Shown here piece after piece: positions 1 to 5,962 of a stretch of DNA of 9,338 nt. Made by a program: the position numbers and the translations under genes. Source of the stretch: Euryarchaeota archaeon UBA257. Its GTDB lineage: Archaea; Thermoplasmatota; Poseidoniia; Poseidoniales; Thalassarchaeaceae. Numbering within the stretch: position 1 is the stretch's first letter; every line of letters starts with the position of its first letter. The notes below the pieces were generated by a model, which was given only the letters and a program-made list of their open reading frames with translations, made no database searches and was not told where the DNA came from. Location of the stretch: NCBI GenBank assembly GCA_002498985.1, contig DAJO01000053.1, positions 18,683 through 28,020 of the forward strand. The letters are read 5' to 3'.

Positions 1-240
1 ACTTTACCAAGTTCTGCGGATCCGTTATTGGATTTGTTAGATGCAATAGAATCTTCAATAAATAGTTCTCCACCCTTACCTGGAAGAACTCATTCACTTT
101 CAGGTTGGTTAGCCCAACCTATAGAAAAATGGCCAAATTTTTCTTCTCAAATTATATTTCAGGGTGACCCAATGATAGGCGAAAGACTACTTTCAAGGAA
201 AACCGGTTTCCACGAAAATATCAATTCAATTAATTTATAA
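1..240 (+). CDS. C-terminal part of an unidentified protein (5' end outside the window)
   Basis: The frame is open from the first base and ends at TAA 238-240, giving 79 visible residues. The first ATG in frame is at 28, but codons before it read through to the window edge, so I treat this as the tail of a longer gene. The visible part is serine- and proline-rich at first (around SINSSPPLPGRTHSLSGW), then a mixed segment with GDPMIGERLLSRKTGF near the end. There is no membrane segment and no motif I recognise, so I assign no function. Two T-runs follow the stop, consistent with transcription ending before the structured RNA downstream. Base composition is AT-rich like the neighbouring protein genes. 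Confidence 0.6.
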   Translation, partial: TLPSSADPLLDLLDAIESSINSSPPLPGRTHSLSGWLAQPIEKWPNFSSQIIFQGDPMIGERLLSRKTGFHENINSINL

Positions 241-245
241 TATTA

Positions 246-272
246 TTTTTCTCCTCATTAAATCTATTTTTT
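246..272 (+). terminator. Archaeal-type T-run terminator after the first gene
   Basis: A T5 run at 246-250 and a T6 run at 267-272 lie 6-32 bases after the stop codon of the preceding gene, in a very AT-rich stretch with no obvious hairpin. Archaeal RNA polymerase commonly stops at U-rich tracts without a stem-loop. The role is inferred from position and composition only. Confidence 0.4.
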
Positions 273-310
273 CTGAATCGATGAGTTATTGAATGAATAT
301 CTCTTAGAAT

Positions 311-625
311 CTCTGCCCAACTGGCAACACCGAGTTGACAAAACCCCCAGCCGGAGGTGATAGGATGAAACTCGGTACCACAGATATGGGTCTCCGTCTG
401 TCGAAGACCAGAGTGACAATTTGTGAATAATTGAAGAGATTATTCCTCTGAGGATGACCTCTGGCGCAATACAGGCGGTCTGGATTATGTAAGGTCCCCT
501 GTTGACCGAAAGGGATGATTCTAGGGACTACCCCATAATCCAACATACGTCCTAGGGTGGGGTCAGGAACCAGAGTGCGAAAGTACTGTGAAAGGTTCCG
601 TTACACCCTGGGGCACACCTTTTTT
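311..625 (+). ncRNA. Unidentified structured RNA, about 310 nt, GC-rich, multi-helix
   Basis: By hand count 149 of the 300 bases at 301-600 are G or C, against 13 of 60 just upstream and 17 of 60 within the next gene (721-780). Helices I can pair: terminal 314-318/611-615; 329-336/369-376 (8 perfect pairs); 389-393/405-409; 425-431/439-445 (7 perfect); 456-459/477-480; 481-489/534-542 (9 perfect), with nested 493-498/524-529 and a CC-GAAA-GG tip; and 554-559/604-609, with nested GGAACC/GGTTCC and an AGTGC-GAAA-GTACT tip. A T6 run at 620-625 follows the last helix, and GAAA loops occur only in the plus-strand reading, so I favour the plus strand. I could not match it to RNase P RNA (no GAGGAAAGTCC-type block), SRP RNA (no GGAGCAG/AGCAG block), 5S rRNA or a known riboswitch. 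It could be a divergent form of one of these, a free-standing RNA, or a long leader of the CoA gene. Confidence 0.72.
620..625 (+). terminator. T6 run at the 3' end of the structured RNA
   Basis: TTTTTT directly follows the last helix of the RNA (3' arm ends near 609-615) and precedes the CoA gene start at 665. That is where a U-tract terminator would sit if the RNA is a separate transcript. If instead the RNA is a leader of the CoA gene, this could be a conditional stop. Confidence 0.4.
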
Positions 626-664
626 CCGCAGTTCTCAAGTCATATGTGCTTCTCAGGCTATTCA

Positions 665-1687
665 ATGAGTAGTATCGGACTTGTCGGGGGGACTTTCGAT
701 TTTTTCCATATTGGTCACCAGAAATTGATAAATTCTTGTCTTAATAATTGCGATATTCTTGAAATCTGGATTTCATCCGATATAATTACTCAAAGAAAAG
801 ATCCTAGGATTTCTTCATGGAAAGAAAGGTGCGATTTAATTAAACAAAATCTATCTTTAGAACAATCTTCTAGAGTAACTTTTCATGAACTAATGGACGA
901 TTATGGTATTGCTTTATCTCATAAAAATGCAACTAAGATATTCTGTACTAGTGAAACACTTTCTACCTGTCAAATTATTAATCAAAAGCGCTTAGAAAGA
1001 GGTTTAAAACCATTATCAATATTTTCAGTTCCACATGAATTATCTGAAGATGGATTAATTATCTCTAGCTCACGAATTAGAAATGGCGAGATAAATAGTG
1101 ATGGCGAGGTTTGGATAAGCCATAAAGATTTGAACTCGAATTTTTATCTGACAAAGGAGGTAGAATCGATGTTAAAAGTTCCTTTTGGTAAATTATTTGA
1201 AGGTCCAGAAGATGACCACTCAATTGCTATTACCAATGTAATAAATTTCCTTGAAGACTTTCATTCGCCTATTATCGGCGTGGGAGATGTCACAGTCAGA
1301 GCATTACAAAATATTGGTTCTAAAACATCTATTGGCATAATTGATGAGAAAACTAAGAGGGCCAAATGGGATGGCTATAGAGAAATTAATCAATCCCTAT
1401 ATGATAATATTATCCAATGTAGCAATCCACCTGGTATGTTAACAAAGTCTTTGTTTGATTCTTGTAAAGAAGCAATGAATAATTGGCTAGAGAGAAGACA
1501 GAATACGCTTATTCTTGTTGATGGTGAAGAAGATTTAGCACCGTTGTTTTTACATATTTTAGCACCGATAAAATCAGCTATAATATACGGTCAACCAAAT
1601 AAGGGAGTCGTATTAAGAATTACAGAATTAGACTCAAAAATAAGATGTCAAAAAATATTATCACTTTGTGATAAGAGAAATAATTAA
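665..1687 (+). CDS. Bifunctional phosphopantetheine adenylyltransferase / GTP-dependent dephospho-CoA kinase (PPAT-DUF359 fusion)
   Basis: This 340-residue protein should catalyse the last two steps of coenzyme A synthesis in the cytoplasm: 4'-phosphopantetheine plus ATP to dephospho-CoA, then GTP-dependent phosphorylation to CoA. The N-terminal nucleotidyltransferase domain (about 1-160) has GGTFDFFHIGH at 8-18 and ISSSRIR at 133-139, the HxGH and ISSxR signatures of archaeal PPAT. The C-terminal DUF359 domain (about 168-325) has GVGDVT 205-210, DEKTKR 227-232, NPPG 254-257, GEEDLAP 287-293 and YGQPNKG 308-314, the conserved blocks of the archaeal GTP-dependent kinase. I chose ATG 665 because it puts GGTFD at the usual distance from the N-terminus. 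ATG 644 is possible, but an ATG at 557 would translate the 3' arm of the structured RNA. The stop overlaps the stop of the opposing gene by 4 bases. Confidence 0.93.
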   Translation: MSSIGLVGGTFDFFHIGHQKLINSCLNNCDILEIWISSDIITQRKDPRISSWKERCDLIKQNLSLEQSSRVTFHELMDDYGIALSHKNATKIFCTSETLSTCQIINQKRLERGLKPLSIFSVPHELSEDGLIISSSRIRNGEINSDGEVWISHKDLNSNFYLTKEVESMLKVPFGKLFEGPEDDHSIAITNVINFLEDFHSPIIGVGDVTVRALQNIGSKTSIGIIDEKTKRAKWDGYREINQSLYDNIIQCSNPPGMLTKSLFDSCKEAMNNWLERRQNTLILVDGEEDLAPLFLHILAPIKSAIIYGQPNKGVVLRITELDSKIRCQKILSLCDKRNN

Positions 1688-2232
1688 TTCTCTACTTTTG
1701 AATTAATATTTAAGGCAATACCAAATGCTACCATTGCAATCATTACTGAGTAAACACCGGGGTCTACCCATGTGTCGTTTTGGATACTCCAAACTATGTA
1801 GAATGCAATACCAATTACTGTGAGCCAACTTGAAACAATCTCTTTACCATTATTTCCTTTGATTAGGTTGTTTGTAAAATCACTATTTTGTATATTTGAA
1901 ATCCAATTAAAGACATCCTGATTTCTCATTCCAGTAGCAATCATTATGATCCCTAAAATCGCAAAAATCGCATCATCTAGGATAAATCCATCGTCATAAG
2001 GGACAAAAGCCTCTCCTCCAATTCCAATAAATCCAATCCATGCAACTTTATTTCCTGCTTGACCTGCACCACCTCCAAAAATATTGACTAGAGATAACAA
2101 AATAATCCACACACCTAGCATTAATGCAGCAGTTGATATCATATTACTTGGCTTTGTTAGGGCCTCTTTCCAGTCTGTCTGTACCATGTTTATCACAACC
2201 GGCGACTTACCCTTTTGGTTTAACGCTTTCAT
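1684..2232 (-). CDS. Small multi-pass membrane protein of unknown function
   Basis: The 182-residue protein has a short polar N-terminus followed by hydrophobic segments at about 32-52, 84-102, 132-150 and 159-176, plus a weaker one near 63-75, so probably four membrane spans. A glycine-rich loop (GGGAGQAG, 53-60) and an acidic loop (DDGFILDD, 80-87) lie between the first spans. I recognise no catalytic motif or family. It starts 13 bases after the stop of orc1 and is probably co-transcribed with it, though a functional link is not implied. No clear Shine-Dalgarno is visible; an internal ATG at 2187 (residue 16) is an alternative start that would keep all membrane spans. Its 3' end overlaps the stop codon of the convergent CoA gene. 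Confidence 0.75.
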   Translation of the reverse strand: MKALNQKGKSPVVINMVQTDWKEALTKPSNMISTAALMLGVWIILLSLVNIFGGGAGQAGNKVAWIGFIGIGGEAFVPYDDGFILDDAIFAILGIIMIATGMRNQDVFNWISNIQNSDFTNNLIKGNNGKEIVSSWLTVIGIAFYIVWSIQNDTWVDPGVYSVMIAMVAFGIALNINSKVEN

Positions 2233-2245
2233 TTATCAACTGAAC

Positions 2246-3484
2246 TTACAGTCTTCCTTGTAACATGTACTTTCCTTGAGATGCTTCTTCGATAAGAGGC
2301 TCATTTTTACTCAAAGTCTTAATTGAATCAATGCCTTTTGGTATAGCGGAATTTACTTGTTTACTCCTTCCGCCTCTTCCCTTACTTACATTTCTTGCCA
2401 TAATTAATCCCAGTGTGTCTAACTCATTTAACAATGTAGAAATTCTTCTCGGAGTCAATCCTTCAATATTAATTTTCATACAGGCTTCTGAATAGGTTCT
2501 GAAAATCTCTCCCGTTGAAATATTTCTTAAGCCATTTTCTTCATTAATTATTATGCAGAATAATACTAATTTCTGATGTAAAGGTAGGGTTCGTAAGACT
2601 GGAGTGACTTGGTCGTGTTCAAGTTGTGACTGGGCTAAACGTACATGCTTTGGATCAACTTTACCTTGGGATCTTTGTTCCGCTTTCTGTACTGATATTC
2701 TCAACAAGTCCAAAGCTCTCCTCGCATCACCATGTTCTTGAGCGGCTAAAGCAGAACATAGAGGAATTACTCCTACTTCCAGTGAATTATTTTTCAATCC
2801 CATCTTTACTCTTTCTTGTAGGATATCTTGTATTTCTTCAGCACCATAAGGGTGGAAAACAACATCTTCTTGACTCAATCTCGAACTCACCCTAGGGTCA
2901 AGTTCTTGTGTGAAGTTGAGGTCATTACTGATTCCAATAATGCAGCACCTAGCATGTTTCAATAATGTATTCATATTTGTTAAACTGTACAGTAGATCTG
3001 AACCGGCTTTTGCTACCAAGTTATCAATTTCATCCAAAACTAAAATATGTACTCCTCCTGCTCTATCCATCCTTTCAATTAAGGTTTCAAGAACTCTATC
3101 GGTTGGCCAACCAGTAAATGGAATAGGGTAGTCTCCTCTCTGTTTTAATTGGCTAGCTAGTGTTTGCACCACTCTATATTTTGTATCAACATTTCTACAA
3201 TTTATCTCATAGGTTTGAACTGGATGGCCCATTTCTTTTCCTTTCTCAAGTAATTGACCGAGTACGAATCTTGTAACTACAGTTTTTCCAGAACCAGGTA
3301 CTCCATAAAGTAGCATATTTGATGGAATATGGCCATTTAAGGCATCAACTAAATTCCGTACTAGAGCATCGACTTCTTGTTCCCTGTGTGGGAGATTGCT
3401 TGGTTCAAAAGCATGTTCAAACGCTTTTCGATCTATAAATAATGAATCTTGTCCGAGTATTTTTTCAAAAATATTCCCGTCCAT
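2246..3484 (-). CDS. orc1: Orc1/Cdc6 family replication initiator ATPase
   Basis: This 412-residue AAA+ protein binds origin DNA and helps load the MCM helicase, a role known for archaeal Orc1/Cdc6. Visible in order: Walker A GVPGSGKT at 61-68; Walker B ILVLDEID at 147-154; sensor 1 in IIGISND with N187; arginine-finger region DPRVSSR at 196-202; sensor 2 GDARRAL at 252-258; then a C-terminal winged-helix domain beginning around LRTLPLHQKLVLF (297-309) and ending near 385. The length matches the family. GGTGAG at 3490-3495 on the minus strand lies 5 bases before the ATG, a good Shine-Dalgarno supporting this start. All ATPase motifs look intact. Archaeal orc1 genes often lie beside an origin, which makes the upstream intergenic region a candidate. 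The small membrane-protein gene follows after 13 bases. Confidence 0.96.
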   Translation of the reverse strand: MDGNIFEKILGQDSLFIDRKAFEHAFEPSNLPHREQEVDALVRNLVDALNGHIPSNMLLYGVPGSGKTVVTRFVLGQLLEKGKEMGHPVQTYEINCRNVDTKYRVVQTLASQLKQRGDYPIPFTGWPTDRVLETLIERMDRAGGVHILVLDEIDNLVAKAGSDLLYSLTNMNTLLKHARCCIIGISNDLNFTQELDPRVSSRLSQEDVVFHPYGAEEIQDILQERVKMGLKNNSLEVGVIPLCSALAAQEHGDARRALDLLRISVQKAEQRSQGKVDPKHVRLAQSQLEHDQVTPVLRTLPLHQKLVLFCIIINEENGLRNISTGEIFRTYSEACMKINIEGLTPRRISTLLNELDTLGLIMARNVSKGRGGRSKQVNSAIPKGIDSIKTLSKNEPLIEEASQGKYMLQGRL

Positions 3485-3689
3485 TTCTACTCACCATTGT
3501 TCTGCACATTCTCCAATGCACTATTGACACACTCTGAGAGGTCGCTTGACAATGGGGATTCTTGACGAGACGCTTAGAGGTAATAAGTGATTCCAAACTA
3601 AAGTGAGGTGAGGGTTAGATTTCATCTACAAAGTCATTATTAAATGAATCAACTCTTGGTTTTCAATTTGTTTAGAAATTAACATTTAA
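3485..3689. other. Intergenic region upstream of orc1: orc1 promoter and candidate replication origin
   Basis: About 205 bases without a credible gene separate orc1 from the metallo-hydrolase. The orc1-proximal half carries three copies of TTGAC (3524-3528, 3546-3550, 3562-3566) and a 7-base inverted repeat CCATTGT 3494-3500 / ACAATGG 3549-3555. The distal half (about 3635-3689) is strongly AT-rich and contains one copy of an AATCAACT direct repeat at 3647-3654; the second copy, 3688-3695, runs into the hydrolase stop. An initiator-adjacent region with short repeats and an AT-rich stretch resembles an archaeal origin. I do not see a convincing canonical ORB element, so this is only a candidate, and the same repeats might be autoregulatory Orc1 sites. 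Confidence 0.35.
3490..3495 (-). promoter_or_regulatory. Shine-Dalgarno of orc1
   Basis: The minus strand reads GGTGAG, complementary to the archaeal 16S 3' tail (GGTGA-type), five bases before ATG 3484. It supports the chosen orc1 start and shows that at least this gene has a leadered transcript. Confidence 0.6.
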
Positions 3690-4481
3690 TCAACTATTAT
3701 TAATTATTTTAATTTCACCATTCTCATTAATTTCGATTGCATCCCCGTCTTCTAACTGATAAACTTCTTTTGGTAATTCCGGAACTCTAAATCCTTCTGA
3801 AATATTCTTTGAACTAGCAAAATTATGCGTAACTAAAACCAAGCTTTTAGGAAATTTATTTGAGAAATTAATTACATCACTCGGTGTATAATGATAAGGA
3901 AATTTCCCTATATCTGGCATTCCCATTTCGAGAATCACAACATCTGCAGATTCTGCTCTACTTTCAATCTCTTCACAAGGGCCAGAATCTCCACAATGCA
4001 ATACTTTGATTCCAGTATTATGGGTCAGTTCGTAGCCATGAGGGTCGGTTTCTGGCGTATGACAAACAGGAAATCTTTCAAAACTCCAATTAGTACCGGC
4101 TAATTCACACATTTCCTCCTCATGCCAATGGGCCATTTTTTCAACATCTTCTAAGCTTCCTGGGAAACCTATATTGCATAAATTTGAAATCTTTTCTTTA
4201 CCCCCTGGTCTTAGATAAATTTTCAGGTCCTTTTCTCGTTTTGGATCGGAGATATATTTTCTTTCCAACATAAAGAACGGAAATCCAAATGTATGATCTG
4301 CATGCCAATGAGTAAATAATAAATATTCAATTTCAGATGTTTTCAAGCCTTTTCTTCGAAGTTGGGTAATTAGTGTTGGAGGTGTATCAATCAAAATTTT
4401 CCCATCTATTAGAGTTAATGCATGTAGCCTCCCAGAAGGTGTAAAAGCATTGCCAGTACCCAAGAAGTCGATGCGAATCAT
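3690..4481 (-). CDS. Metallo-beta-lactamase-fold hydrolase, RNase Z/PhnP-like
   Basis: The 263-residue protein has a complete dinuclear zinc site of the metallo-beta-lactamase fold: HWHADH at 58-63, H141 in VCHTPETDPHGY, D165 in HCGDSG, and H219 in LVTHN. The N-terminus MIRIDFLGTGNAF followed by a LIDTPP strand (about 30-35) is typical of the RNase Z, PhnP and ComA-like branch of hydrolases. A long exosite arm of tRNase Z is not obvious, so the substrate could be tRNA 3' trailers, a cyclic phosphodiester or another phosphate ester. There is no signal peptide, so it should act in the cytoplasm. The start is set by the conserved beta-strand opening right after the Met. It lies divergently from the flavoprotein gene and upstream of orc1 on the same strand, but the 205-base gap argues for separate transcription. 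Confidence 0.88.
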   Translation of the reverse strand: MIRIDFLGTGNAFTPSGRLHALTLIDGKILIDTPPTLITQLRRKGLKTSEIEYLLFTHWHADHTFGFPFFMLERKYISDPKREKDLKIYLRPGGKEKISNLCNIGFPGSLEDVEKMAHWHEEEMCELAGTNWSFERFPVCHTPETDPHGYELTHNTGIKVLHCGDSGPCEEIESRAESADVVILEMGMPDIGKFPYHYTPSDVINFSNKFPKSLVLVTHNFASSKNISEGFRVPELPKEVYQLEDGDAIEINENGEIKIINNS

Positions 4482-4604
4482 GGCTCTCGACTATATATCT
4501 AAGACTTGACTTAATCGCTTCGAAGATGATTGAACTTCAACTCTTCTTCAGCATCTATTCATAAACATGTTTCAACTCGGACAGTATAATCAATTCGGGG
4601 TTTT
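4482..4604. promoter_or_regulatory. Divergent promoter region with a short dyad
   Basis: This 123-base region should hold promoters for the metallo-hydrolase (leftward) and the flavoprotein (rightward). It contains a perfect inverted repeat TTGAA-C-TTCAA at 4530-4540, loosely flanked by GAAGA (4522-4526) and TCTTC (4542-4546), and an 8-base palindrome CTTCGAAG at 4518-4525. The dyad lies close to the middle of the region, as a shared operator might. A TATA-like TTCATAAA near 4558-4565 is a possible promoter for the rightward gene. The regulator is unknown and the assignment is tentative. Confidence 0.3.
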
Positions 4605-5900
4605 ATGATGTCTACAACTAATTCTCAATGGAGTGCTAAAAATCCATATACGTCTTATTTATCAGAAAACTACGTTCTTAATGGCGAGGGTTCAGGTAAA
4701 GAAACTCGACATATTGTTTTCGACTTGGGAGATTCTGGTCTTGGATATAAAGCAGGAGATGCATTGGGAGTAATCCCAATTTGCCCACCTGAAACTGTTT
4801 CTGATCTTCTCGCTCTGGGAGGTTTCTCGGGAGATGAAGAAGTTGAAACAAATCTCGGAGTTTGTAGTTTACGCGAAGCCCTCTCTAACAGATATGAAGT
4901 TCATCGAGTTTCAAAAAAATGGATTGAGAATTTAGGCTCGAAAGTGATAACTGATAACGGTTCAATCGAGATTAAAATTGTTGGTCGTGATAGAGTTTCA
5001 ACATCTGATGGTAGTTCTGTAATTAGTTGGGAAGGCTCTGGAGAAATCAATGATATCCCTTCGGGTTATTCTCAGATAATGTCTCCAAACGATCCTTCAG
5101 AAGAACTTTGGAATGAATTAACTTCTGACCCTAAAGCAATGGAAGACTACATTTGGACTAGAGATTATATCGATACTCTCAGAGACTTTAGTAATATTGC
5201 ATTTACTGCGCAAGAATTTATTGATGGAATGGACAGGCTCAAGCCAAGACTATATTCAATAGCTAGCAGTCCAGATCATGAACCTGGTACTGTACATTTA
5301 ACGGTTGGAATAGTAAGGTATAGTTACCATGATAGGAATAGAGCTGGACTAACAACTGGCTATTTATCTGACAGATGTGAAGTTGGTGAAACTCCAATAG
5401 GAGTTTTTATGTCTCCTACAAGGTCATTTATTCTTCCTGAAAATGGAGATACAGATTGCATAATGGTCGGACCAGGGACTGGGATAGCACCATTTAGAGC
5501 CTTTTTACAGCAAAGAGATATTAATGGAGATGGTGGAAGAAATTGGTTATTTTTTGGTGATTGGACCGAATCAGGAGAAAATTACTACAAAGAGGAAATG
5601 GATGATTGGAAAGAGCGTGGAATACTAGACAAGCACGACCTTGCGTGGTCTCGCGACGGTTCTGAGAAAGTTTATGTCCAACATTTAATGAAAAAGAATG
5701 GCGCTGAAATTTGGAATTGGATTGAGGGTGGAGGATACTTCTACGTTTGTGGAGATAAATCACGTATGGCAAAGGACGTCCATCAAACATTGATTGATAT
5801 TTGTTCCGAGCATGGTGAAATGAGCCCTGAAGATGCAAAATCATTTGTTGAAGATGGGATGATGAAAAAAGAAAAACGATATTTGAGAGATGTATATTAA
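4605..5900 (+). CDS. NADPH-dependent flavoprotein reductase, CysJ/P450-reductase-like FAD-NADPH module without flavodoxin domain
   Basis: The 431-residue protein matches the FAD- and NADPH-binding half of the diflavin reductase family (sulfite reductase alpha subunit CysJ, cytochrome P450 reductase). FAD-binding motif RLYSIASSP is at 215-223 and GLTTGYLSD at 248-256; the pyridine-nucleotide domain has GPGTGIAPFRAF 289-300, FFGDW 316-320 and YVCGD 380-384. WSRDGSEKVYVQ (348-359) carries the S-R...K-Y-Q set that contacts the 2'-phosphate of NADPH in P450 reductase, so NADPH is the likely donor. It ends RYLRDVY, with the aromatic residue that stacks on FAD. The N-terminal FMN/flavodoxin domain is absent, so electrons must pass to a separate flavodoxin, ferredoxin or reductase partner. 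A sulfite reductase subunit is one possibility, but no partner is in view. ATG 4605 and ATG 4608 are both possible starts. Confidence 0.88.
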   Translation: MMSTTNSQWSAKNPYTSYLSENYVLNGEGSGKETRHIVFDLGDSGLGYKAGDALGVIPICPPETVSDLLALGGFSGDEEVETNLGVCSLREALSNRYEVHRVSKKWIENLGSKVITDNGSIEIKIVGRDRVSTSDGSSVISWEGSGEINDIPSGYSQIMSPNDPSEELWNELTSDPKAMEDYIWTRDYIDTLRDFSNIAFTAQEFIDGMDRLKPRLYSIASSPDHEPGTVHLTVGIVRYSYHDRNRAGLTTGYLSDRCEVGETPIGVFMSPTRSFILPENGDTDCIMVGPGTGIAPFRAFLQQRDINGDGGRNWLFFGDWTESGENYYKEEMDDWKERGILDKHDLAWSRDGSEKVYVQHLMKKNGAEIWNWIEGGGYFYVCGDKSRMAKDVHQTLIDICSEHGEMSPEDAKSFVEDGMMKKEKRYLRDVY

Positions 5901-5918
5901 TCTGCAAAATTAATGTTC

Positions 5919-5923
5919 TTTTT
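5919..5923 (+). terminator. Possible T-run terminator between the flavoprotein gene and accC
   Basis: A T5 run lies 19 bases after the flavoprotein stop in a 62-base intergenic gap, with no evident hairpin. Together with the gap it suggests that accC may have its own promoter. This is weak evidence; short T-runs are common in such AT-rich DNA. Confidence 0.25.
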
Positions 5924-5962
5924 CCGATGCAATCATAGTGTGTCTTTGTTTGCCATAATATA

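Noticed and set aside
304..546. An 80-codon minus-strand reading frame across the GC-rich island
   Set aside because: Its sequence lies wholly within the helix-rich region, shows no recognisable protein features, and a paired RNA structure explains the region better.
311..625. SRP (7S) RNA or RNase P RNA identity
   Set aside because: I found no AGCAG/GGAGCAG block of SRP helix 8 and no GAGGAAAGTCC or ACAGAA-type conserved blocks of RNase P in the favoured orientation. Without a covariance model a divergent version cannot be fully excluded.
557..664. A longer start (ATG 557) for the CoA fusion protein
   Set aside because: The extra 36 residues would be encoded by the 3' stem of the structured RNA and its T6 run; the family normally begins a few residues before GGTFD, matching ATG 665.
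3524..3624. A 34-codon minus-strand frame between the hydrolase and orc1
   Set aside because: Very short, no ribosome site and no recognisable sequence; more likely part of the regulatory region.
4493..4498. ATATAT as the TATA box of the metallo-hydrolase gene
   Set aside because: It lies only about 12 bases upstream of the ATG; archaeal transcription starts about 25 bases after the TATA box, which would put the start inside the gene.
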